In this document: one piece after another, positions 1 to 7,061 of the stretch
How positions within the stretch are numbered: the first letter of the stretch is position 1
Layout of the letters: each line of letters starts with the position of its first letter
Assembly (NCBI RefSeq): GCF_014279655.1
Contig: NZ_CP047946.1
Location: 1,178,001 to 1,242,000, forward strand
DNA: 64,000 bases
Reading direction: 5' to 3'
Source: Synechococcus sp. ROS8604
Lineage (GTDB): Bacteria; Cyanobacteriota; Cyanobacteriia; PCC-6307; Cyanobiaceae
Program-made: the position numbers and the translations under genes
Notes under the pieces: model-generated
What the model was told of the DNA's origin: nothing
Seen by the model: only the letters and a program-made list of their open reading frames with translations
Databases searched by the model: none

Positions 1-242
1 GACGCAGGCATTACGGCGAACAGGGCAAAACCATTGATTTTTGGCTGGTTCGCAATCCAAGTTTTCTCAATACTCCTGAATTATCTGAAATCAAAGCCAA
101 GGTTCCCCAACCTTCCGCAGCAGTGGTTTCTACAGATGCAACCTTCATCACATTTATGAAGTTGAGGCTGGAATATGTGATCGAGGGACAATTCGAAGCA
201 CCAACTGATTCCATTCCAGATCCTCTTGCTGAAGCGAACTGA
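1..242 (+). CDS. ycf54: Ycf54 family protein, 3' part only
   Basis: The frame is open from base 3 and ends at a TGA at 240-242. It gives about 79 residues of C-terminus; the start lies outside the window. The segments IDFWLVRNP, SEIKAKVPQP and FMKLRLEYVIEGQFEAP are close to the conserved core of Ycf54. Ycf54 is a small protein needed for the oxygen-dependent Mg-protoporphyrin IX monomethyl ester cyclase, which forms the fifth ring of chlorophyll. The protein is normally just over 100 residues, so roughly the first quarter to third is missing. Family assignment is from remembered family sequence and is strong. It places the window firmly in a cyanobacterium. Confidence 0.88.
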   Translation, partial: RRHYGEQGKTIDFWLVRNPSFLNTPELSEIKAKVPQPSAAVVSTDATFITFMKLRLEYVIEGQFEAPTDSIPDPLAEAN

Positions 243-556
243 CCAAATAGAATTTAACCCCACCTCTGACGGTGATGACTGGGGGCAATGAGTGGCGATC
301 CTTATCAAGTTAAATAAAATGTGCGATCGTTAGACCTCTAATGATTGATATTGGCTAGGCAAGCTTCTTGCTAAAAATCGAGCTCGCGATTTTGTTTAAT
401 GATGGAAAGAGTCTGATTCGCGATTGTTGCGTTAGGGATTGCTTCGGTTTAGCCATATAAATGTGCACGATTGGGATCAGTTTCCTTCGCTGAGCTGGTG
501 CAAAAGTGTTTTAATAAAATTAGAAAAGTTTAATTTTTGAGATCTCTGCTTCCGTC
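243..556. other. Intergenic region, no gene recognised
   Basis: About 310 bases, visibly A+T-rich in the second half, between the end of ycf54 and a small secreted-protein ORF. The only structure I see is a short A/T-rich inverted repeat at 374-393. The last 40 bases are very A/T-rich and could carry the promoter of the ORF that starts at 557, but I cannot pick a convincing -10/-35 pair. Confidence 0.5.
374..393. terminator. Possible hairpin terminator after ycf54
   Basis: AAAATCG at 374-380 pairs with CGATTTT at 387-393 around a six-base loop, and a T-rich stretch (GTTTAAT) follows. The stem is short and mostly A-T pairs. It lies about 130 bases past the ycf54 stop, so its role as a terminator is weakly supported. 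Confidence 0.25.
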
Positions 557-712
557 ATGGTGATTCGACTTCCCTTGCTCGCCGCAATGTCTGCTTTCGT
601 GTTGGCTCTCGGCTTGGCAGCAGCATCCAATGCTCAGCAGGAACTCTTGAGGAGGCAGGTCTGTTGTGAGGGCTGTTCAATGAAAGCCGAGGTTTGTAAG
701 CCAAAGGCGTAA
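557..712 (+). CDS. Tiny secreted cysteine-containing protein
   Basis: A 51-residue ORF (ATG 557, TAA 710-712). Residues 1-26 look like a classical signal peptide: a basic residue at position 4, a hydrophobic run LLAAMSAFVLALGLAAA, then SNAQQ with cleavage expected after A26. The mature part is only about 25 residues and contains CCEGC and one further cysteine (four in total), then a lysine-rich end. No family is recognised. The clear signal peptide argues for a real gene; the short length and lack of an obvious ribosome-binding site keep confidence moderate. Cysteines exported to the periplasm or thylakoid lumen could form disulfides or bind metal, but this is inference. Confidence 0.5.
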   Translation: MVIRLPLLAAMSAFVLALGLAAASNAQQELLRRQVCCEGCSMKAEVCKPKA

Positions 713-873
713 GCGGTGTTTTCGGCTCAAAGATTTTGCTCTTATCGTTGACATCCCTATTGGCTTGTTTGTAATCCTGCTGAGGGAACGATCGGTTTTG
801 ATCGTATGATTGGCTAATCAAAGCATCGAGGCGGGCGGTGCTTTGATCATGAAGAGTATTTAGTCAGTCGCTC

Positions 874-1080
874 ATGGAGTTTAGTCGAGTCCAAATTATT
901 CAAGCGTTGTGCAATGAATATCTTCATTTGTTTAAAGATGCCTATGATCCGAGGTTTGATCTCTCATTTAAAGAGTATCAATTGTTGATGGAGCAAAAAA
1001 CTCTTGAAGAATTAATCAAAGAAACCTCCACAGATAAGGAGTTTTACACCCTGGATGACTTTATGAAGCGGTATGGTTAA
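874..1080 (+). CDS. Conserved-looking small protein, unknown function
   Basis: A 68-residue acidic, helix-rich protein without membrane segments or cysteine motifs (a single cysteine, at position 13). It starts at ATG 874 and ends in TAA. The sequence is rich in E, L, K and F, for example FKEYQLLMEQKTLEELIKE, consistent with a small cytoplasmic helical protein. I do not recognise a family. It stands alone, with about 160 bases before it and a long gene-poor stretch after it, so it is probably transcribed singly. Confidence 0.55.
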   Translation: MEFSRVQIIQALCNEYLHLFKDAYDPRFDLSFKEYQLLMEQKTLEELIKETSTDKEFYTLDDFMKRYG

Positions 1081-1285
1081 GCCGTTCATGTTGTTGGTCT
1101 GGTTTTTTCTGGTGCGAAGTTGATCACGACGTCAATCAAGGCTTGGCCTGGATGCAGTGAGTGCTCGCTCCTTAACTGCCACAACAGATTCGGGTCCTGT
1201 TGATTCTCTTTGATCTTGATGACAGCACAGAGGCTGGCGCCCTGCTTGAAAGCAGTTATGAATTACTTGGTAGCAGCATTCACTG

Positions 1286-1462
1286 ATGCAAATCAGTATC
1301 GCCTCAGCACAGCCTATTGGAACCGTGATTTGCGAAGGAGAGCATAAGCCTTTCAAAGCATCGGCGTGCCCTATTCGAGCGCTTGACTATGACGAATCAC
1401 AGATGAGAGATGACGACGTCATCCGACATCAACAGCGTTCAGAAGTGGAATATGACTGCTAA
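1286..1462 (+). CDS. Candidate 58-residue ORF, unknown
   Basis: ATG at 1286-1288 shares its A with the TGA that closes a preceding 28-codon frame (TGATG arrangement, typical of translational coupling). The ORF ends at TAA 1460-1462. The product is polar, with three cysteines (positions 16, 28 and 58) and an acidic/basic second half including MRDDDVIRHQQR. No family is recognised. An open frame of this length can occur by chance, so the coupling geometry and the otherwise empty surroundings are the only support. Confidence 0.3.
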   Translation: MQISIASAQPIGTVICEGEHKPFKASACPIRALDYDESQMRDDDVIRHQQRSEVEYDC

Positions 1463-1517
1463 TGATTCATGGCTGATACAGTGTTGATTGGCTGTTATCT
1501 TTCACAGAGAATTTAAT

Positions 1518-1561
1518 AAATGCAAATCAAATGCAAGTTGGATGCAAGTTAAATGCAAGTA
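1518..1561 (+). repeat. Four tandem 11-base repeats
   Basis: Four head-to-tail copies of an 11-base unit with consensus AAATGCAAGTT (1518-1528, 1529-1539, 1540-1550, 1551-1561). The core ATGCAA is invariant; differences are confined to the flanking bases. The spacing is close to one helical turn, so a protein recognising ATGCAA would meet its site on the same face of the DNA four times. No coding frame is supported across it. Confidence 0.85.
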
Positions 1562-2056
1562 GTGAGATCGTCTTCATCGCATCAAGGGTTGGTGAAGTTG
1601 TGAGTCGCCTTATGACGTCAGATTGGCATGATGTGCTGAAGAATGAGGCATCTCTCTAGTCGTTATCTCTCTGATCTCTTTTCATCCAAGGCCTTGATCG
1701 TGGACCACAGCATCTGGCGCAGATAGGATTCGTAGCAATTCAAGCTCTTCTTTGTAACACATTGGTTTGAGCTCATCTCAAGATAGATGTCCAAGCAATT
1801 CAATGATGCCTATTTTGCCCCAGCTCACGATGAAGGTAGAGCGTCAAGAACTTGTCAAAAAGATGGCAAAGCCTTTTATAGAAGAGCCCAATTATCTCCA
1901 AACCAAGCACTCGTTTACCTGTTTTGTTTCTCGGATGTCAGCGCCAACAGTTCTGCATTGTCTTGCTTTGATGGATGAGTAACTGCTTCTTTTGTTGGCT
2001 TTTGAATACTAGTTTACAAGGATCACCTATAGAATGGGGTTGCGATCTGAAATGAA

Positions 2057-2452
2057 ATGCAGCAACTTTCTTGGATCCAATTTGATTTAGCTGTTGAGAC
2101 AATCTCTGAACGCTATGGTTCTCGTTCTTTTGCAGGCGTTTACGGTGTTCCTCGAGGTGGTGTTTGTCTTGCAGTGGCTTTGAGTCACGCGTTCTCCCTT
2201 CCTTGGCTGCCAGAACCAAAGGACGGTTGCTTAGTTGTGGACGATGTGTATGAAACTGGGCAGACCTTGAGAGCCATCCGCGAACAGGTTGACGCGACTT
2301 TTGTTGTTTGGATGAGCAAGTGCGCTCCAGAATGGTGGGATGCTGCTACAACGATCTCAGCTGATGAATGGTTGGTTTTTCCTTGGGAAAATGTTGACCT
2401 TGCAGTAGAAGATGAAGGTCTCTATCGCGCCTCAAGATCCATGCATCCCTGA
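2057..2452 (+). CDS. Small type I phosphoribosyltransferase
   Basis: A 131-residue protein with the two hallmarks of type I phosphoribosyltransferases. GVPRGG at 30-35 is like the pyrophosphate loop, and VVDDVYETGQTL at 60-71 is the PRPP-binding motif (hydrophobics, two acidic residues, then a T/G-rich loop). FPWE at 108-111 resembles the C-terminal part of xanthine/guanine phosphoribosyltransferase (Gpt), so a 6-oxopurine substrate is plausible. At 131 residues it is shorter than most cellular enzymes. The next gene, a nucleoside deoxyribosyltransferase-like protein, begins nine bases after its stop, so the two are probably one transcript acting in base or nucleoside salvage. Substrate is inferred, not shown. 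Confidence 0.75.
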   Translation: MQQLSWIQFDLAVETISERYGSRSFAGVYGVPRGGVCLAVALSHAFSLPWLPEPKDGCLVVDDVYETGQTLRAIREQVDATFVVWMSKCAPEWWDAATTISADEWLVFPWENVDLAVEDEGLYRASRSMHP

Positions 2453-2461
2453 AACTTTTTC

Positions 2462-2929
2462 ATGACATCGAAAACCATTTATCTTGCTTCTCCTTACGGG
2501 TTTTCCGCCCAGTGCAAGCGCCTTCTGATTCCTGAGTTTGTGGAGGCTCTAGCCCATCTTGGTCTTACGGTTTGGGAGCCTTTTGAGCGCAATGCCAATC
2601 TCGACACCAGCGGGCCTGGATGGGCCTATCGCGTGGCCCAGCAATGCATGCAGGATGTCCGTGACGCTGACGGGGTCTTTGCGATCGTGAATGGAACTCC
2701 ACCAGATGAGGGGGTGATGGTGGAGGTTGGAGCTGCTTATGCACTCAACAAACCTGTTTTCCTGTTCCGTGACGACTTTCGCCGTTGCACCGATTCTGAT
2801 CAGTACCCTCTCAACTTGATGCTCTTTGCCGGGTTACCTGAATCGGACTGGCAGGAGATGGTGTACGACTCAATGGATTCAATTAAAAATCGTGATCGCT
2901 CCCTGGCTCAATGGGCGCAACTGGGCTGA
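2462..2929 (+). CDS. Nucleoside 2-deoxyribosyltransferase family protein
   Basis: A 155-residue protein with the layout of nucleoside 2-deoxyribosyltransferases: YLASPYGF near the start, an RDADGVFAIVNG strand (67-78), then PDEGVMVEVGAAYA, where E88 aligns with the nucleophilic glutamate of the family. NLMLF near 118 matches the segment that completes the active site in the neighbouring subunit. These enzymes exchange or hydrolyse the base of (deoxy)nucleosides or nucleotides; whether this one is a transferase or a hydrolase cannot be told. It follows the phosphoribosyltransferase by nine bases. Its last 22 bases overlap the 3' end of the opposite-strand gene at 2908-3543. Confidence 0.8.
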   Translation: MTSKTIYLASPYGFSAQCKRLLIPEFVEALAHLGLTVWEPFERNANLDTSGPGWAYRVAQQCMQDVRDADGVFAIVNGTPPDEGVMVEVGAAYALNKPVFLFRDDFRRCTDSDQYPLNLMLFAGLPESDWQEMVYDSMDSIKNRDRSLAQWAQLG

Positions 2930-3543
2930 TCAATCCAACTGCCCGATAAAGGGGAAAGGGCACCTTCTGCGTTGTACTGACGCAGAATTTGATGCGTGAT
3001 TCCGTTTTGATCACACCAGCGGATACCACAGCCCGTGATGTCTCCTTGTTGGCGATCTCTTGGATCAATGAATAACTCCACTCCTGGCTCCGGTTGCCAA
3101 ATCTGTAACGATCCAAAGGATGTTGATTGGCACTGCAGTGGTTGTGACGGGTTTTGTTGTTCTGTGTCTTCTTTGGCTTCTACGACATAAATGATCCGTT
3201 CGAGTCCGCTCACCCCATGGCGAACGATCATGCGTCGGCGTTGTTGTTGATTGACAACGCAGAGCTCCGCAACCCAGTTCCATGGTGTGATGAAATTGGG
3301 ACCTGTTGACCAGTGTCCAGTCTGTGTGACTTGCATCGATGGAGGAATCGATCCGAAATTCATCGATTGCTGCCGGCCATTCTCTTTGTAGGTCAAACAC
3401 GTCTGAATAAAGCCTTCGGCTTCTTTGACCTCAAGGGAAGTGGAGAAGCGCTCTTGTTCTCTTCCTGTGTGATCCATTCTGATAAAGCATCCCTGCCAAT
3501 GGCCACTGTTGTGCAGGAGCAAGGTTTCACGAAGATCATGCAT
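2908..3543 (-). CDS. DUF3598-like lipocalin-type protein
   Basis: A 211-residue soluble protein without a signal peptide. The opening LRETLLLHNSGHWQGCFIRMD, followed by a strand-rich middle with WVAELCVVNQQQ and RHGVSGLERIIYVVEA, resembles cyanobacterial DUF3598 proteins, which have a lipocalin-like beta-barrel related to the CpcS/CpcT bilin lyase fold. Function in this family is not established; a ligand-binding or pigment-related role is inference. ATG at 3541-3543 is taken as the start. The 3' end overlaps the convergent deoxyribosyltransferase gene by 22 bases. Confidence 0.55.
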   Translation of the reverse strand: MHDLRETLLLHNSGHWQGCFIRMDHTGREQERFSTSLEVKEAEGFIQTCLTYKENGRQQSMNFGSIPPSMQVTQTGHWSTGPNFITPWNWVAELCVVNQQQRRRMIVRHGVSGLERIIYVVEAKEDTEQQNPSQPLQCQSTSFGSLQIWQPEPGVELFIDPRDRQQGDITGCGIRWCDQNGITHQILRQYNAEGALSPLSGSWIDQPSCAH

Positions 3544-3603
3544 CGGTTGGTCAGATTGGTTTCAGTCGTTTGGCGAGCTTGGATGTGCTGCTTTAAGTAT
3601 TGA

Positions 3604-4185
3604 TTAGCCGATCCCCATAATCTTTTTATAGGAAGGACGTTCGCGCGTGGATTGAATTAATGCTTCGACTGAAGGATAGGCACTGAGATCCTCACTTGGG
3701 AAGAATAATTTGATATATGCCAAATAAGATGAGATTGCGCAATCAGCGGCACCCCATTTGTTGTTGACAAAATATCCTTTTGCAATTTCTGAATTTAGTT
3801 GCGTCAAAAGTCTTGGCAGGGTTTTTGCTTTTTGGTCTGGAACAAAAATCGCAAACGCTAATGTTGAGTTGGCAAAATGTGTCCATTGGCTAATTAATGA
3901 TCGATCGTATGGCCTTTTTACCTCGTTGCCATGATGCTCAGCTAAATGCAATAAAATGGCTCCTGATTCAAATAAGACAAGAGGTTGTCCGTTGGCATCG
4001 ACAACGGAATCATCCTTCATAGCTGGAAGTTTCCCGAAGGGATTAATCGATAGAAAATCTTCTTTTAGATGTTGTCCTTCAGCCAGCGAGAGTTCTACAA
4101 GCTCATAGGCAATGCCCATTTCTTCCATGTACCAACGGGGCATGGAGGCGCGGGTTTGGGGCCCGCCATAAAGGATGATTGTCAT
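3604..4185 (-). CDS. Glutathione S-transferase family protein (copy 1)
   Basis: A 193-residue protein with a thioredoxin-fold N-terminal domain: LYGGPQTRASMPRWYMEE (5-22), NPFGKLP (48-54, with the cis-proline) and ESGAILLHLAE (73-83, the E-S pair that holds the glutamyl part of glutathione). A helical C-terminal domain has WGAADCAISSYLAY, the GST N-capping-box region. The first serine in the catalytic area (S14) could activate glutathione, but this is not certain. A clear paralogue lies at 10154-10741 on the same strand. Its substrate is unknown; such enzymes usually serve detoxification or redox work in the cytoplasm. It lies 77 bases downstream of the LPOR-like gene and may be co-transcribed with it. 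Confidence 0.85.
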   Translation of the reverse strand: MTIILYGGPQTRASMPRWYMEEMGIAYELVELSLAEGQHLKEDFLSINPFGKLPAMKDDSVVDANGQPLVLFESGAILLHLAEHHGNEVKRPYDRSLISQWTHFANSTLAFAIFVPDQKAKTLPRLLTQLNSEIAKGYFVNNKWGAADCAISSYLAYIKLFFPSEDLSAYPSVEALIQSTRERPSYKKIMGIG

Positions 4186-4262
4186 CTCTAATAAATCTTC
4201 GCTTGTCTTGAGATGCTAATAGATGCTTGCTCTTGATGTGATCCCAAAAAGAGGTCTTGGAT

Positions 4263-5264
4263 CTAATGGGTCTCGCCGAGTTTCTGATTGATCAAGTGTT
4301 CGCTGAGTGTCCATAGTTCCTCTCCAAGCTTCTCATTGTTTCCCTCATTGCTTATCTCCGTTTCTTTGAAAACATGTTTTCCAGGTCTTATTAGTTGATT
4401 GCTGATGTATTGAAAACCGTTCTTTTCATAGATAGATCTATCGGCTAGTCCTGCAAGGAGTGATCCTGCTTTTTGCACGGTTTCTGTTAGCCGAAGTAAG
4501 TCTCTTGCAACGAACGTAAAGACAGCCAGGCCGATTGGATTTTGCTGACGACTTGTTCGAAAAAAGCCACCGCTTCCTTGAGGAATGACGAGCCCAGGGC
4601 TCCATGCAAGCACTGGGATCTCTTGCCCACTTTGTTTGAGTTTGATCGTAATATGTTTTGCCATGAGGATATTGCAGAGCTTACTATCTTTATAGGCTTT
4701 GTCGGCATCAAAATTATTTTGGCCGTTGAGCATTGCCATGCTTTTCTGATCTTTTAATCCAGCAAGTGTTCCTAGTGTGGCTGGTAGGCCAACGCGCCCT
4801 CCTCCACTGATTGGGTTGTGCACTTCAGAGCTGGTGATCACGAGCCGAGGTTTCTTGCTTTTGATAAGCAATGGCAGCAGGCGCATGGCGATCAGTTGAT
4901 GGGCCAGATGATTAACGCAGAACGTTTCTTCGATTCCTTGTTCAGTCAATCGTGGCTCTTTGATTCCTACATTTTGTAATCCAGCATTCAGAATGAGGGT
5001 GTCGATCGGTTCATTTTTTTGAAGGATTGTGCTGCAACCAGTTTCAATGCTTTTGAGATCTGTGAGGTTCATGGCTATTCCTTCTGCTTTTATGTGCTCC
5101 TCGCTCTCTGCCGACAGGGTTCTGACCGTTTTTTGACAGCGCTCTGCTGTGCGGCAGAGCAGTGTGAGGCGATGCCCTCTCTGCGTTAATTGTTTGCTTG
5201 CTTCGAGTCCGATGCCAGAACTTCCTCCTGTGATCAGAATTCGTTGCGCAGTCTGGTCTTGCAT
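4263..5264 (-). CDS. LPOR-like short-chain dehydrogenase/reductase
   Basis: A 333-residue NADP(H)-type short-chain dehydrogenase. TGGSSGIG (12-19) is the Rossmann loop, NAG lies at 93-95, the catalytic serine is in ITSSEVH (143-149), and Y191-x3-K195 sits in AYKDSKLCNIL. That last segment is nearly the signature of light-dependent protochlorophyllide oxidoreductase, and the C-terminal GEELWTLSEHLI also recalls the LPOR tail. However, the LPOR motif PGC, which carries the active-site cysteine, reads PGL here (223-225). I therefore call it a divergent LPOR-like paralogue whose substrate may not be protochlorophyllide. It precedes the GST gene on the same strand. Confidence 0.75.
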   Translation of the reverse strand: MQDQTAQRILITGGSSGIGLEASKQLTQRGHRLTLLCRTAERCQKTVRTLSAESEEHIKAEGIAMNLTDLKSIETGCSTILQKNEPIDTLILNAGLQNVGIKEPRLTEQGIEETFCVNHLAHQLIAMRLLPLLIKSKKPRLVITSSEVHNPISGGGRVGLPATLGTLAGLKDQKSMAMLNGQNNFDADKAYKDSKLCNILMAKHITIKLKQSGQEIPVLAWSPGLVIPQGSGGFFRTSRQQNPIGLAVFTFVARDLLRLTETVQKAGSLLAGLADRSIYEKNGFQYISNQLIRPGKHVFKETEISNEGNNEKLGEELWTLSEHLINQKLGETH

Positions 5265-5502
5265 TCAGGGCTGGAATGGTGATTGATAAGAGAAGAGTGA
5301 GGGCTTTTGTTCTATAGACTTCCTTGCCCTTGCTGTGATGCTTTATTGATCACTACGTGTTGCTTTCTGAAATGGTTAATTGTGTCTAACAATGTTTTAA
5401 GCAAGCTATCGATGCTGCTAGCGACTGTGAAATAAGTGCAATATAAAGAAACGCTTGGTTGGTTTTTTGAGTGGGTTGCGTGATGGTCTCTTCTTAAGGA
5501 TC

Positions 5503-5742
5503 TCACTGTTGTGGAATGCGCTCCCACCAGGATGGCTTGAGAAATGTGTCTTCATCGTTTGCTTCTACCAGGTCGCCGTTATTGAATTGATCAAAGTCAT
5601 GGGGGTGAATGTCAAATCCCCTCTCTGTGGCAACACTGCATTGATCATCGACATCTGCGCACTGACTTGATGCACAGAGAGCTTTCAACGTTGCATCGGC
5701 TTTGATGGCGTTGGCAAGGTCGATCACGGCCTGAGCGGACAT
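5503..5742 (-). CDS. Nif11-like small protein
   Basis: A 79-residue protein. Its first half, AQAVIDLANAIKADATLKALC followed by VATERGFDIHPHDF, follows the Nif11 domain pattern: an amphipathic helix, then an A-x-x-x-GF-x-h motif. Nif11-type sequences occur as stand-alone proteins and as leader regions of ribosomal peptide natural products. Here there is no double-glycine cleavage site. The C-terminus is acidic and ends with the unusual run LKPSWWERIPQQ. Three cysteines lie in the first half. No modification enzyme is nearby, so a peptide-product role is unsupported; a small regulatory or structural role is equally possible. ATG at 5740-5742. Confidence 0.6.
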   Translation of the reverse strand: MSAQAVIDLANAIKADATLKALCASSQCADVDDQCSVATERGFDIHPHDFDQFNNGDLVEANDEDTFLKPSWWERIPQQ

Positions 5743-5925
5743 GGGCTTTGTGTGTCTTCACTCCTTATAAGCGCTGATTCTTCCTTTTGGGGCTAGTTGT
5801 TGCTTGCCGGAGCCTTCTGCGGAAGAGGTTGCGGATGAGGTGCTGATGGTTCCAAGCGTTTCGTTGTGTTGATGACGTTCGGCTTGCATCGTTGCTAAGC
5901 CGAAGTCAGTCATGGTTTGGAAGCG

Positions 5926-6276
5926 ATGAAAGGACTGCGCTTTGCACTCTGCGTCCTGCCATTTCTGAGTGGTGGTGCCGTCTTCGCTGACTCCATGTCT
6001 TCCACGACTGTTCAGTTGCAAGTGGGTCAGTCGATCCGTGCGGCAGATGCTTCGTTGTTGGCATCAGGCTGGTTGCCACAACCCGATCAATCCATTGAGG
6101 GGCCTAGGCGAGATCCCTCCGGATCAGCCCTTCCTGCTCTTTCCGCCTGTTCTGGGACAGGTGTTGGCTTTTGTCGTTACGACTATGCCAAGGACCGACA
6201 GCGACTTTCGGTGGTAACGGTCCCCGCAGCGTCCTCCGATTTGTCTGGGTTGGTTCAGCGTTGGTGGATTGATTAG
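5926..6276 (+). CDS. Secreted protein of unknown function
   Basis: A 116-residue product from ATG 5926; an ATG at 5917 would add three residues but leaves a less compact signal peptide. Residues 1-21 (MKGLRFALC, then a hydrophobic stretch ending AVFA) form a signal peptide with cleavage expected before D22. The mature part is polar, with two cysteines in the segment SACSGTGVGFC that may form a disulfide. No family is recognised. It is divergent from the Nif11-like gene, and its stop codon overlaps the stop of the convergent membrane-protein gene by four bases. Confidence 0.6.
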   Translation: MKGLRFALCVLPFLSGGAVFADSMSSTTVQLQVGQSIRAADASLLASGWLPQPDQSIEGPRRDPSGSALPALSACSGTGVGFCRYDYAKDRQRLSVVTVPAASSDLSGLVQRWWID

Positions 6277-6509
6277 CCAATCATGTTGGTGAGCCTGAGC
6301 GTTCCCCGCAGATCAAAGACGCAGAAGACAACACCGATCACGATCAAATCCCAGGCCCGATGACGGATCGCCCAGGGCGCAAGGAAGACTTCAGCAATGC
6401 CGTGCAGGGCCGTGCCAAGCGCCACGTACTCGAGCACGAGTAATCCATGTGCCAGAAGGAACAGCCCGCTGGCTACAAAGCGCATCAACACTCGCCAGGA
6501 GGTAGACAC
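6273..6509 (-). CDS. Small membrane protein, unknown function
   Basis: A 78-residue hydrophobic protein with two to three predicted membrane segments: roughly 10-30 (FVASGLFLLAHGLLVLEYVA), a middle stretch around 34-48, and 53-68 (WDLIVIGVVFCVFDL). Basic residues near the N-terminus (R6, R10) suggest the N-terminus faces the cytoplasm. No known family is recognised. It ends with a four-base overlap of the convergent secreted-protein gene. Confidence 0.6.
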   Translation of the reverse strand: MSTSWRVLMRFVASGLFLLAHGLLVLEYVALGTALHGIAEVFLAPWAIRHRAWDLIVIGVVFCVFDLRGTLRLTNMIG

Positions 6510-6584
6510 AGCAATTGGAAAACAGAGTTAAACCTTACCGGTCTTTTTCCCAGCCATGTTTTCCTCTCGCATTAATCGGTACTG

Positions 6585-7061
6585 TTGAGAAGAGTTGTTC
6601 CGGTGCAGACGCCAATGGCCTCGTTGCCAGTTCCGGTTGAAGGACCTCTAGAGCGTGGTTTGCATCAGGACGGCAGGCGCTTAACTCCCCAGCGTCGACT
6701 AATTCTCGATCTGTTTGAACAAATCGGTGGCGGTACTCACCTCAGTGCCGAGGATGTCCACCGTTTGCTGGTGGATTCAAAGGCCCGGGTCTCATTGGCG
6801 ACGATTTACCGCACCTTGAGACTGTTGGTTGAGATGGGCTTTCTGCAAGAGCTTGAACTGAGTGATGGCGGTCGTCGTTTCGAGCTCTCCAGCGGCGATC
6901 ATGGCGATCATCATCATTTGATTTGCGTTCGTTGCGGCCGCACCGAAGAATTTGAAAGCATCCCGGTTCTTGAGGCTGGCCGTGATGCAGCCAAGCGATT
7001 CAACTTTGAACTGATCGAATCGAGTTTGAACGTGCGAGCCGTTTGCCCTAATTGCCTTTAA
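6585..7061 (+). CDS. Fur-family metal/peroxide-responsive repressor
   Basis: A Fur-superfamily regulator. The winged-helix part has RLTPQRRLILDLFEQ and HLSAEDVHRLL, with the recognition helix region SLATIYRTLRLL. A metal-binding core HGDHHHLICVRCG follows, and a second CxxC (CPNC) lies at the very end. The two CxxC pairs suggest a structural zinc site. From sequence alone I cannot separate Fur (iron), Zur (zinc) and PerR (peroxide); Fur or PerR seem most likely. Several starts are possible: TTG 6585, GTG 6603 or ATG 6615, the last giving 148 residues. Its stop is directly adjacent to the stop of the convergent repeat-protein gene. Confidence 0.85.
   Translation: MRRVVPVQTPMASLPVPVEGPLERGLHQDGRRLTPQRRLILDLFEQIGGGTHLSAEDVHRLLVDSKARVSLATIYRTLRLLVEMGFLQELELSDGGRRFELSSGDHGDHHHLICVRCGRTEEFESIPVLEAGRDAAKRFNFELIESSLNVRAVCPNCL

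Larger units (their letters stand above)
1081..2056. other. Long gene-poor stretch with tiny ORFs and a tandem repeat
   Basis: Nearly 1 kb without a confidently identified gene. It holds one plausible 58-residue ORF (1286-1462), a possible 28-codon ORF directly upstream of it (TTG 1200 to TGA 1286), and four 11-base tandem repeats at 1518-1561. A 71-codon frame at 1767-1982 and an overlapping 63-codon frame are open but have no recognisable features. Low gene density is unusual for the rest of this window and suggests decayed genes, small RNA genes or a regulatory region. Confidence 0.5.

Noticed and set aside
1767-1982. Two overlapping plus-strand frames of 71 and 63 codons
   Set aside because: Neither has a recognisable motif, ribosome-binding site or clear composition bias, and both lie in a gene-poor stretch. 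They may be chance frames, so they were not listed as genes.
5312-5502. Minus-strand frame that continues beyond the Nif11-like gene stop
   Set aside because: It overlaps the Nif11-like gene in another frame and lacks a good start outside it; the composition of the non-overlapping part is plausible but unsupported.
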